Below, one piece after another: positions 31,374 through 59,500 of a stretch of DNA of 64,000 bases. The DNA is from Mansonella perstans (lineage: Eukaryota > Nematoda > Chromadorea > Rhabditida > Onchocercidae), in NCBI GenBank assembly GCA_037074765.1, contig JBAMDO010000029.1:248001-312000 (forward strand), read 5' to 3'. The position numbers were made by a program, and so were the translations under genes. Numbering within the stretch: position 1 is the stretch's first letter; the number at the start of each line of letters is the position of its first letter. The notes below the pieces were generated by a model, which ran no database searches, was not told the DNA's origin, and was given only the letters and a program-made list of their open reading frames with translations.

Positions 31374-32328
31374 ATGAAATGTGTGGAGGAAAGACTAGCT
31401 AAATATCGAAGAAAAGAAGATACTACTACGTATGATAACAATAAGGTTATCACTAGCTTTTTTGCTATCACTAGCTGGAATTCCATGTAATCATTGGTAA
31501 TAAGAAGGTTATCACTAGCTTTTTTACTATCACTGGCTGGAATTGCATGTAATCATTGATAACAATAAGGTTACCACTAGCTGGAATTCCGTGTAATCGT
31601 TGATAACAACAAGATTATCACTAGCTTTTTGCTATCACTAGCTGAAATTTCATGTAATCATTTTAAGAAGTTGAAAATATATTCAATTAAGATTAAATTG
31701 TTGAAAGAAATGAAGTAAAATCAGTGATGGCAATAATCGAATCAAAGTTTCAAAAGCACTTTGATGCATTAATAATAATGGTTACATAGGTTCGCTAAAT
31801 AAGAATAATAGTTAGCATAATTAGTTAATTTGAGCGTCAAATTGGATAAATTTTAGGGGAATGGAGAAGTTTTCTTATGATTTTCGATATTTCAAAGGAA
31901 ATTATTAAGGCTTTAATCCTACTTGAAGAACTTTTCAGATTCCAAATCATGATATGATTTATGAAGATCAATTCAAGAGAAGTGAAGAAGACCTAGCCAT
32001 TCAGTCCATTACTATCAGCAGATTTATGAATATTCTGTTAAAACCAATCCAGCTATGGTTATCTTTCTACTATAATTGGCCACGTTCATGTATAGTTTGT
32101 GTAGTATTGACATGGCTTCTAGTTCAATGGTATTTCATTTACATTGAATTCGGTCTTGTATTTTTTCTTTCTTCATTGTTTCTCTTTTTATTTATCAATT
32201 TAGGAAAGCGAAAATCAGGTGAGTTGAGCGCCTATTCCGTATTTAATCCTCAATGCGAACGATTGCCTGGCACACTGACAGCTGCACATTTTGAAAGAGA
32301 TTTGTTGAAAAGGGGAAGTGCTGCATAA
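31374..32328 (+). CDS. SAYSD1: SAYSvFN domain-containing protein 1
   Basis: Two exons (31374-31445, 31939-32328), 153 aa. The N-terminus MKCVEERLAKYRRKE matches the short basic start of SAYSD1 proteins. A Trp-rich hydrophobic hairpin follows (about residues 71-112), then the diagnostic SAYSVFN at 121-127 and NPQCERLPGTLTAAHFERDL at the C-terminus, so the PF10260-type domain is complete. Human SAYSD1 is an ER-membrane protein reported to recognise UFMylated ribosomes during translocation-associated quality control; the same role is inferred here. A TTTCAG acceptor lies 41 nt before the ATG. Two AATAAA signals (32406-32411, 32427-32432) lie about 80-100 nt past the stop. The first splice donor lies in a tandem repeat. 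Confidence 0.93.
31434..31665. repeat. About 62-bp tandem repeat spanning the SAYSD1 donor
   Basis: Four imperfect copies start at about 31434, 31497, 31559 and 31603. A typical copy begins GATAACAATAAGGTTATCAC and continues with CTAGC-rich sequence and TGTAATCATTG; copy 3 is about 19 bases shorter. Copy 1 holds the last codons of exon 1 and its GT donor. Copies 2 and 3 keep AAG|GT; copy 4 has AAG|AT. Confidence 0.9.
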
Positions 32329-34187
32329 GTAGATTCTCTTAAATTTATTTAATTCCCAATTTTTCCTTGATGACATTAATTTTTTTATTTTTGGGAAGGC
32401 CTCAAAATAAATTCTGCTAATTTGAAAATAAACTTTATTCATTTTCATCAATGGTCAAAATTTTGACATATTAATTAAACATATAGTAACATTGTAAAAA
32501 AAAGTGTAATAGAAAATTCAGTTTTTGGTTTTTATAAATTTGTAATCTGAACGTGAGTCTCCTTTATAAGGTAGATAATTCTGAGAGCTAATTAATTATT
32601 GGTTAAAGTTACACGCATTTCATTGCTTACTTCCACTCAATACCTTTCTTGTTTTTAATAAGCAAGGTGGAAAAACCTTGTTTGCGCAAATAAGTTGAGA
32701 AGAAGAGCATAAACTAATGCTAAGTGATTGCCCCCTGTGATGTATGAAATTGTTTTTTTAAGGAACTGGTTTTTATGGCTATTTCTATTTCCATTTTAGG
32801 TCTTTTTGACAAATCTTAGAAGCCAGCATCTGCCAATGTATGATGTAATGAGTTGTTAATGCAGTATTTTTTATTTTGTTAACATTGCTAAACTGGCACT
32901 GATATAATTGAATTTTTATAGGAACCAGTGAGTTTTTTTTACATAATGTTTTTCGAAATAAACTGCTATTTTTTTTAAGGTTTACTATTGTGATATAGAT
33001 AGTAATCTGAGATATTTTAACAAATCAAAATATAGCCTAAGAAATTGTAAGTAGATTTTTGGGTCACAGGAAAAAATATGGCCTCAGACTTTGAGTGATA
33101 ACGATGTTTTAGAACGATACTGACTGGAATATTTTCTATTTACTGCATCGCTGCCGTTTTAGTTCTCGTGAACTATCTGCTGGAAACATTATCGCAAATA
33201 AAGAAAATTTTGAAATCTTGAGATCTTAGATTTGGGTTATAGAAATTTTTTAGAACGTAAGTGACATTAATTGAATACGTTCGCAGCAAACTTTTAATTT
33301 ATTAATAGGTCGACTTCAATTATAATTTTTCGCTGTGATTTTCATTTTTCCAGTGTTTAGTGAAGTTATATGAATTATCAATTTTTTGTACTCACATTTT
33401 TCCATTCACTTATTTTGTTCTTCATTACTACTCTGATTGTTTTTGTCTTGCTATTATATAGAAATTCAAACATTTTTATCAACTTCAATTATAATGCAAC
33501 TTAATATCTAATTCATCAAAAAAATCTAAAAAAGGGATTTAAAAGAGTCTGTTTGAAAAAATTCTATTTTTTCATATGAGACAGAAGCAATGAAACTTAT
33601 CAATTGTGTATAGAATGCAATAAAATGTCTTCTTAATATATCTATTATATTTACTGCATCACTGAAAGGCAGTACAATGATCTTAAAATTGCTGTGATTT
33701 GCACAATTATGCATGTTTTAGGAATAATCAGCCTTATGTTTGAATTTCTCTTCACATTTCGATTGTAAATTTTTTTCTGACCATTTTCTGTTTGCTCATT
33801 TTTAGAGGCACATTCAAACTGTGCCTTTGGGGCTGTTGCTGCACTTTTCATTTTTGAAATAAAACGTATTTTAATTTTGAGTTTTTTGGAATAGTTCATT
33901 CGCTGTCTTATTCAGTTTTGCAATTTTTTCTCTTAATATATAATTATCAATTATTTGGAATTGATATCAGACGAAGTAAACGATGGTTGTAGTTTCTAAA
34001 TTTTAGAGGCACTTTTAATAGTATCAAATTGTGGAACAGTTTATCCTAACATTAAAATCAGTGCAAGCGAGTTGGGTTCAGTTTCATTTTCTGAATTTGT
34101 CGTTGCGGCTTGTGGTGTTTTTTGATTCGTTTGCAGTTTTATAGGATTATGGATTTTTCAAGGTTATATGTTACTGTGGACCTCTAG
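32329..34187. other. Intergenic region between SAYSD1 and HEATR5B
   Basis: Holds the SAYSD1 3' UTR and its polyadenylation signals, then about 1.7 kb of A/T-rich sequence presumed to include the HEATR5B promoter. An open frame on the minus strand (33651-33899, with an ATG giving MKSAATAPKAQFECASKNEQ) has soluble-protein-like composition, but no exon chain or known motif supports it. Confidence 0.5.
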
Positions 34188-34192
34188 TCGAG

Positions 34193-50295
<16,103 letters not shown>

Positions 50296-51981
50296 TTGAT
50301 ATCACAGGTATTGCTGTGAAAATTTTGCCTTTGTTAGAGAAGATTAATGATGAGTTTATTTGTGCTGCTTGATACGAAAAAAGAAGTATGATAAAGATTT
50401 ATTGATGAGGATGACAGGTTTCTAGATTAGCGAATTTAGAGAGTACAGTTATGGTTGAGCTTTTTATTGGTTTAAAGAGGAAATTTTGTATCCTGAATAG
50501 TTCAATTGGAACTGAACATAGGGATGTTGGTGTGAATTACAGTAACGTAATATAGATTAATTCTCAGATTAAGAATTTAAATATGAATAAAGTCCTCATT
50601 CATGAATTTAAGCTTAAAGCATTTTTAACGGATTGAAGAATAAATGACTCATCATATTAGATATATAAATGGCGCATTACATTAGGTATTTATAGATCCT
50701 CTGTGTAATAAATTCCTTATGTGGAAAATATTTTACATAACCTGTATGCTAGAAATGTATAATACAAATGCTTTGATTATGTATAATATATCATAAATTC
50801 TCTCAATTTTCTCGATAGATATGAAGTTTTACTAAGATATGTGATTCTTTGTCAATAATTGCCAGGTAGATATCTAATTTCATAGAATAATCCATTTCTG
50901 GCGCAATCCTCAACATTCAAAATCTTCGCCTGTAGTCAAGTTGAACAAAAAAGCGTTTTCTAACGCTTTAATCAGAATTTCATTTAAAACAAAAGTGGAA
51001 AAAGTCATTCTCTCAAAATATTGAGTGTTTTCTGTGTCCAATAATTCCATAATTATTTGTTGAATCATGTTTTTTTTCGGCTTTCAGAATGATTCACTTG
51101 TCAATGATGGAACATATGCTCAGTTGTTAAGCTAATAATGGCGTTAATATCCTCCATTTTGGGGAACTTTCAAAAATTTTTCAAGACTATGCTAGTCGTG
51201 AATTGCTGCACTGCTGCTATTTGTATTCGAAAGCTTACTAAAGAAAAAATGGAACACTGACGATGAGGGGCTCCGCACTTCTGAAATTTTTTGTATTTCT
51301 TGTACTTATTTTTATGTGTGCCGAGACAAATATCGCTCAATTCTTTCAAATCACTCATTTCTTTCAAAAAAAATTTAAATTTTAGATCAGAAAAAAATTT
51401 TTAAATCAGTCCGCTCTTTTCAAAATAAAATTCAAATTAACTGTAGACTTAAGAAAATCCCTTCAGTTGGTAAAAAGATGAAGTGGACTTTCTCTGAGTG
51501 GGATGTAAAGTAATTTTTTTTTTGCTTATAATACCTGACAATAAAAGATGCTTATCGGAATGTAATGTCCTCAGTTCCTACTTTTGCTGTTGAATTTAGG
51601 TCTACTCCATTTTTATGCACTATATTAATTATGCATTTCGTGTATCCATCTGTTTCATACTTTAATTTAATGATTTAAATATACTTTCGGAGAATTATGT
51701 AATTAATTATGTGAAATAATTCCGACGCAGTCTATGAGTGAAATGCACTGCAACATAACTTTGGATTGTGTAGTTCAAAGTCATCTTTAAAGACATAAGA
51801 ATTTGAAAATAAACAGATTTATATTTCACATTTAGGTGTATCCAATCTAATCGTTTACAGAATTTTAGAATTTTGTTGAGAAACAAATATTACTTAAAAT
51901 TCAGGTGAATTGAATATTCCCGGGGTATTATTTACAACCAACAAATTAAACCTAAAATAATGCGAGGAATTCGTGCAGAGC
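50296..51981. other. Intergenic region between convergent HEATR5B and CNOT10
   Basis: Both 3' flanks lie here. AATAAA signals on the plus strand at 50586-50591 and 50639-50644 are candidates for HEATR5B polyadenylation. No exon is recognised; a 65-codon minus-strand open frame (51170-51367) has no support. Confidence 0.55.
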
Positions 51982-54900
51982 TCAACTTGATTTCATTTTC
52001 TGCATTTGTTGTACGAGCAGATGTTTTGCGTCATCATCCTTATCTAATTTCATGTTAATATAAACACTAAGAGATGCTGCTTCTGGAACTGTTGTTATAT
52101 CGTACTGCGTTCCGAGCTAAAATAAAAAGATATATATTAATCGTATGTATGAAATTATGTGAATGTGAAAAAACTGAAAAAGATCTGCAAAATTTCTGAA
52201 TAATCGGAACACCAAACAATTTTAAATGTGTATGAAGCACTTTATAACCGGAGAGATGTAAAAATACAGCCGAATGAAAGATTCAAGGACTGCCACTAAG
52301 TTACTACCGAAAAGTTAAAAATTCATTTAAAAAGTACCAGCCCAAGAGTTGCCAGTGATTTATGGAAATTGCCACTTAAAGCCTGCAACAATGCTCTATT
52401 ATAGATAACAGCAGATATTGTGCTCGGCACGGATTGCAGTGGAACAGCTTGTGTCAAACATCCTATAGCCTCTGGTAAACGATCCAACAAAGTAAGTGCC
52501 TCCGCCTAAAAAATAATGTTAATCGTAAAATAAAAAGTGGGGTAGTTCCAAATTATACATTAAAAATATATTCTATGCAGAATTTATAAACCTAATTTTG
52601 TGCAAAATTATGGAATCAGAAGTCAACCAGACTTTATAAAAACCATATGCTATTATACGAAGAACTAAAAGTTTACTTTAAAAAGCACCGCCATAAGCTT
52701 GTGATGAGGAGACACTTGCTGTAAACTGGCAAGCTGACAAGCTGCCTTCAAAGCTAAACCATAACGACCAAGATTAAGATAAATGAAAGATGATGCTGCA
52801 TATAACCATGGAAGTAAGTATACGCAATCCCGATCAGCGCCTGTTAGAATTAATGCATTTTGAATACACTGTGCAGCATATTCCCAACTAATCTGATTTT
52901 CTCGTACCTCATCGACTTCGTCAATCGAACTGGAAAGTAATCACAGTTTCTAGCAAATTAAGCAAACTCCGACATTTATTTACAAATCACTTTTCCGATA
53001 CATACGAAAATTTATCTACATTGTAAGTCAAAAAATACGTAAAAAATATTTTCTTCAAAAGTGATAATCAGAATGTAATCAATCTTCCAAAAAAAGTTAA
53101 ACGAATCTAGAAAACTTGCTTATCGCCTCTAACAGAAATAGATGGGAGGATAACATAACCATTCTGCGCTGCCCCTACAATTTTTACCATTTGTCCATCA
53201 GTATCTACATTGACATTCCCGTTCTGCAAGATAATACATAAAACCTAAAGAATATGAACATTTTTAAGAAAAGGAGATTAAGTATTGTAAAGTCATCGTA
53301 GATAAATGCAGATTAAGTTGTAATGAATAGGAAGTGCAAGAATACACAAATCATCTTGGGTATTCTTGAGTATTTCCATTAGTTTAAGGCTTCAAAAATG
53401 CTAGAAAATACTGTAAAAATGAACCCTTGTTAGTGCATATATGCAACATTCTGCAATCCGCAACCAAATTCGAGGTTGCTTCCGATAAAATGGAAGAACA
53501 GAAAGAAAAAGTGTAAAAGCAGATTCCGCATGTCCACAGTGTAATTGAGCCAAAGCTGCGTGATATAGCAAGCAATGCCTGGATATTGTTGATTCCTGCC
53601 AACTGCAAATATAAAAGAAAACTAAATCCAAATTTCGATATCCCAATAAAAAGAGGATTCCAAACTGATGAATTACTCAAGTTCCAGTTCCATTAGATAA
53701 TTTATATAGTGCGAAAACACATAGTGTGGAAGTAACTAAATAGACTGTAGACCTATTTATTTTTTCGTTTCAAAATTATAAATGTTACTTATTATAAGGT
53801 AATCAGAATATTACTGTATAGTGGAGTGATATGAAAAAATGAAAAATACTGCAGCTGCTTAATTTTAATCAAGATAATTAGAGATCCATAATAAAGTGCA
53901 TCTGCAATATTAAGTGTCATACTTACGGTATGAAAAAATTCACTAACTCATAAAAAAAATACTCTCATCCTATACTAATGAGATAACCATTGTCACAGGT
54001 ATTTGTCGTTACTGCAAAGACGAACCTTTCCCTTTTTTTTTGTCTCACTAACATTGCTGATCGAAAATATGACTCGGCTAAACTAATCTTCTTCAGCGAT
54101 AAAGCATAAACGCATCCAAGCGCATTGTCAACAAGTCGGCGTTCTTCATCCTGAATTCACATTATATGATAGAAAGCGGTACTACACAAATACTACACAT
54201 ATAACAAATAATTGGAAAACAATTTGCGTTAAATTTCATACTTCCTGAAATAGTTCAAACTGGATATAAGATAAAACAATTATTATTAGACAAAAATTCG
54301 TCTGAAGCTGCAAAAAGAAAAAAGAAAACTTGCTTCATGCTACCTGAAGCGAAGAACGGAATCTCAAGAGTCGATTTACTGCGCGTGTTGCATTACCGTT
54401 CTTCACATCAAGCTCTGACTGTATAAGGCACCAATGCAACAACTGTAATTCCAAACTATTGCACAAATTTGAAAACAACAATTTTTTCTGTTCAAAATGC
54501 AATTTATTTAAATAAATGTTAAACCTCAGGTTTCGAACTGAAATCGATCAGTGATGATGTTTGCGCAAGGCGACATCGTATGCGACATTCCAGACAATCA
54601 AGGTAGTCACGTTGAACAATGTTTGCTCGAAGCCACGAAGTGCTATCACGAAGTTTCATTGCTTGTTTTAGTGCTAATTTTGGCTGACACAAAGTCAAAC
54701 TTACTTCAACTTCCAATAATGAAATAGCAAAGAACAGTGTATCTGGAAAGCATTAATCATGTAAAAATTTTTCCTTCAAAATTTCCTCAAAATGAATCTT
54801 ATAAAATGAGAGATGCAAAATTTGGCTATTACAGCTTGAAGAGAATGAATAATTAACCTGATAAAGTATTTAGAGTCATCACAGATTGCAGAATCTCAAG

Positions 54901-55607
54901 ACATGTTCGACGATTCCCTCGAACGAAGGCATTCAGTGCTAGATTGAATGCAGCAACTGCTTCGTCGTGGTCTAAATTGTGATCGCCATCAGATTTAAGC
55001 TAAAATGCTAAGTAAATGTATCATTTAATTTGAAAAACTTGTAAGCAATGTGACATTGTGGCAATGCATTTCATGTAAAGTGAATTGTAAAATCAAATGG
55101 AATTAAATACATACTTTAGGGAAAATATTAAGGAGTGCAGCCTGATAAGTTGCACTAAATAATTGTGCTTTACTTTTTGCTTCACAAAGAGCTAAATTAG
55201 CATTCAGACGACGTTGTTCCGCTTCATCTTTAGTTTCATCTAATGCTTTTTTCAGCAATTCCACACATTTTGTGAAACGATGTTTGATAAATGCCTATAA
55301 TAGGAAGACATTATTTGATCTGAAATTGGAATAATGGATAACTGAAATGAGCTGAATCATTTTCTTTTTTGAATCATTTGAATCAGTTCAATGAATCATT
55401 TGAATCAGTTCAACTTACTTGCATAAGAAATTTCCATAATAAGATTAAAATTATCAAAATCCTTACTTCCTTGCAAAGATTATTGATATTCAACGATGAT
55501 GAATTTGAAAGTGATGATGAAGAGGAAGATGATGATGACGACGATAAGTCACCACCATAAGAACTCGAATTTGTTGTTGTTGTTGTTGTTGTTGTTGAGC
55601 TCTTCAT
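51982..55607 (-). CDS. CNOT10: CCR4-NOT complex subunit 10
   Basis: Eleven exons, 5' to 3': 55607-55467, 55294-55115, 54999-54858, 54742-54525, 54442-54344, 54150-54026, 53602-53425, 53223-53116, 52929 or 52907-52689, 52505-52338, 52116-51982; about 570 aa against about 740 in human. A Thr/Ser homopolymer N-terminus precedes TPR-type helical repeats: EAFIKHRFTKCVELLKKAL, a GCVYALSLKK segment, RIWLRIAECC (a CNOT10 signature), NQISWEYAAQCIQNAL, HHKLMAAEALTLLDRLPEAI, then a final pair of TPR helices. CNOT10 pairs with CNOT11 on the N-terminal part of NOT1 in the cytoplasmic mRNA deadenylase. The join between 53116 and the next exon is unresolved: the strong acceptor at 52930 is phase 2 while the donor is phase 0, so I prefer the weaker acceptor at 52908 or an unseen microexon. 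An acceptor lies 6 nt before the ATG. Confidence 0.85.
55467..55607 (-). repeat. Triplet-repeat N-terminal exon of CNOT10
   Basis: ACA and TCA/TCG/TCT triplets encode a run of eight Thr and a run of eleven Ser, both on the minus strand. On the plus strand the ACA array reads as GTT units (about 55572-55597). Confidence 0.85.
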
Positions 55608-55613
55608 CTCATT

Positions 55614-56578
55614 CTGTATATCCAAAATTAAGTATTTTAGCCATAAGCGTAAAAGAAGCAAAGAAGTGATGTTGATAGAGATAGTAAAGTTGTGATAATA
55701 AAGTTCATGACAACTCCTATACTGCTACCCATTTCATACTAGATTACCCATAAACATATGTTGTATGGGTTTCAGTTCACATACACAAGAAGCCTAGAAT
55801 AGCACCAACAAAGTCCAAGCCCAAACCCGTCTTGCATTTCAATTTTTTCCACATAGTTGTTGTGAAGTTACTTGTATGAAACCTAGAATTTGCAACAAAC
55901 AGTTGCCGAGAAATCTCGAACAAAAGTCCGCAAAAGACGATACTAAATCCAATCCTTTCACTAGAAACTGCACTGCCTTTTTCATTGAAGAAAAGACAGC
56001 ACGGCCCAAAAGTTAACTGTGGAGTTTTTGATAAATTGTTGTTTCCACCGTATCTTCCATTTATAACTTCTAACCAGGTGATACATGCACTGCAGCAGAA
56101 GCCTACATTGTTCCTGCTTATCTGTTCAATTAAATACTACTTGCTGTCTAATCTATTTACTTTATTTAGAATACCAATCCACAGATACCTGAATTTATAG
56201 GTTTTTGTCCTTCTCAGATAAGTGTTGTTTTCAAATCACAACTGATATCACAGTAAACTGTTCAGAAATACAATTGCACTCTACCAAACTTTAACAAAAT
56301 CAAACATTATTAGAATGACAAGAACTAGCCTATGAAATTAATTTAATATAGGCCGATCATAAGGCATGAGAGATATTCGTTGTAGGCTAAACAACAATTC
56401 GAGCCTATAAAAGCTCGTTTCAAATGATTTGAAGTGCATCATTGCAAGATCATGTACAAATCATTGGGGAAATTCTCAGCATAAAATTATACTGAAATAA
56501 TGAGTGAACAGAGCAGGAATATGATGAATATAAATTTTGTTGAATATTCGGCAGCAATCAAAAAATGAAATATCACAT
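55614..56578. other. Intergenic region between CYP4 and CNOT10
   Basis: Both flanking genes are on the minus strand, so this is the CYP4 3' flank plus the CNOT10 promoter. A 71-codon plus-strand open frame (55985-56200) has no recognisable motif. The 0.97 kb spacing is long for a classic nematode operon. Confidence 0.5.
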
Positions 56579-59500
56579 TTATGCGATTTGCGCATAATCT
56601 CCAAATTTTCGTGGTTCAAATCGTATGTAATTGCCAAATAGGGGTCGAATGATAAGTTCAGCGGATACACGCATTTGATCGGTACGTAGTTTCGATTTCA
56701 CTTTCAAATTTCGCATCAACAATGCCAAAATGCATTTTTCTTCCAGAAGTGCGAATCGTTGCCCTTTAAAAAAAAAAACTTATCGTTTGGTAAACTAAAC
56801 ATATAAGTGATTCCATAAATTTTATTTATTCTTTGTGCCATATTATTTATACTCAAAATGTCATTTTAAAGTTTCTTTCAAAAAGAACAATACAGTTTGT
56901 ATTTTCCTGATGAATATCTATTTGAACACAATTCTCCATAGTTTTTTAGAGAATTCTCGAAAGTTTAATACCGATACAATTTCTTGGTCCAGCAGAGAAA
57001 GGAATATACGAAAACGGATGTCTGGGTTTGCTATCGATAAATCGTTCTGGCTTGAATACTTCTGGATCTGGCCAGTATCGTAAATCTCGATGAACCATCG
57101 ATGTAATGATCATAACACCTGTACCACGTGGTAGCACTTTATTACCTGGAATTGGAAGTTCCAAAATTATTTTTTCATCATTAGTCAGAAATTGGCTCTG
57201 ATTATTTGCAGAAAAATTTAAGCATAAATTTCGAAGCAAATTTTTTTTAGTAAAATAGATGTACTGATAACATGTTGTGACCTGTATGCGTATTTTTCGA
57301 AAAATGTAAGATAGAACTTTTATAGGGATAAAGACACGAGAATAACACAGAGTTTGAGAAAGGTCACAATATGTTTCTGACTGGAAATTCAATGTGGAAT
57401 TTTCAGATTATGGGAAAATTTTACCAATTTTCGTGGCTTTAGTCAGTTGTCGGGCATGCATAGGTACACTGGGAAATAATCGCAGTGTTTCTTTGATACA
57501 GGCTTCCAAGAACTTTAGTTGCCCGAGGTCCTCATATGTTACAGGTCTATTTTCTGGAAAACTTTGATCTAAGATTATCCACGATATCTAGTCTTTACAC
57601 ATACATTTGCATATATTTAAGGTATGTACCTTCCTTTAAAACTTCATCAACTTCCTTTTGAACTTTCGCCTGAATTTCAGGATTGGTACCCATTAAGTGC
57701 AAAAACCAGTTCATACTTGTTGAAGTTGTGTCATGTGCCTGAAATGCTTTTTAAGCATGCCTCTCACTAAGATATATTTCCTTGTAATTGTTGGATAATA
57801 GATAAAAATATACTTCAAAGGTGAATGTGTCCACTTCCTCCTGCACGCCCTCCATAGGTAATTGACCCTTCGCATGTAAATCAAGCATGAAATCCAGAAA
57901 CGCCATGCGGCGTTTACCTTAAAACGAGCATTTAGCGGATAGTATTTCATGATACGACAATACTTTATTTGTAACAAGCTGGTCATATAGTATTTCTCTT
58001 TCCGGTGATAATTTCATCTAATACTATTTCTCTATTCCGTAATAAATTCATCATACCTGATACTGTTCCTTTCTCTATTAAGTTATCAACACCTCCGACT
58101 TCATCGACAATTTTTTTACGATTTGCTATTGCCTGTATGATTAATTTAATTTAATAAAATCATCAGAGAATGATTTTTGAAAGTCCTCAAAATGGTGATG
58201 TTTGAATGAATTAGAAGTTATGTTTTAAAGCAAAAAAACTTAGATTAAGATTATGTCGCCAAATTACCGCCTTAGTGAATTCATGGAGTATTTCAGTGCA
58301 CTTTTTCTCATCTTTCCCGCAGCCAAAAATATTATAAATAGTGTCGGAATAATACTGTGCCTTCAGTGTTCGCTGATGAATCATAAATTTTATCCTTAAA
58401 TTCTTCCTTTTATCACTTACTTCCAAGTTTAAGAATGAAACAAAATTTAACCCTTCGATATGACTTAAATTTTTAGAAGTTAAAATATGAAAGAATTTTA
58501 CTACCACCAATTCTTGCTTTTTTCCATATAATTACAAATAATCTGATATTTTGGCTTTTCTTTATCGTTCATTCTCATTCTGTTTCTTAGTTATTATAAA
58601 TAATTAATCGCTAATCTTCCAAATTCCGTTTCAAAAATTTAAATAAACAGACTTGCAGACAGCGTCCAAGTAAGGGGATGATTTGTTCTGAGCATCAACA
58701 TGTGTCCCGAGGGCGGCTTCGCAAATAACATCCAAGGTACACAATGATATTATATGAAATATATCATTGTATTGATTACCACATAGTGCTTGAAATTTAC
58801 GTAACAGTGTTCGCCCATGTTTATCGTATACCTAAAGATTCGGTTCATGTATTTATCAGTTTCAACCTTTGTGGGAAGAGGATTAGTTGAAATATTTAAT
58901 CGGTTTCAACCACAGAGATTAATTTCAGTTGATTTTATTTACTTGCAAAGTGCTTATGCTTACACTGACAAAATCCTTCAGTATGTCATAGTGAAACGTC
59001 GGTGTGAGAAGTTTTCGTCGCGATCGCCATTTCTTTGGCTCACTAAAATGAAGCCAAGAATAAGAAAAAGAAGGGATGAATTACTCACAAGAAAAATTGT
59101 CAAAATAACAATAAATAACAGAAATGAAATGGGTAAAATACAACAAGTAGTGAAGAAAATGAAGTAGATTTTAAGGACGATAATTACTGCCTAATTAATC
59201 GTTAAATTTGATTCTTAAATTAATATTATTTAATCCTGATTAAAGTATTATTAAATAGAAATTTCATTTATGTTTTATGGAGGATTTCTTGCTATATTAT
59301 AGCAAACACAAGCAATTCGTTGAATGCCTCAATCAGAAATCGATCCACTTTGCAAAATTCACTTTTAACTTATGCTTCACTGTAAATTCAAACTGCCAAT
59401 AAATTGAACAAAAGCTTTCTAAACATTTCCCTTGCAAATAAGCGTTCGTCTCTTTCTTGCCAATTTTGTTTCTGAATGAGGGTTAAGGGTCATGAACTGA

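Noticed and set aside
57146..57392. N-terminal part of the 148-codon minus-strand frame ending in the CYP4 heme exon
   Set aside because: This is intron read-through; the phase-1 donor of exon 9 requires the acceptor at 57146 and gives [12 protein letters not shown].
58817..59167. 116-codon plus-strand open frame
   Set aside because: It lies antisense across CYP4 exons 3 and 4, whose minus-strand reading carries the conserved C-helix and phases perfectly. The plus frame is a shadow.
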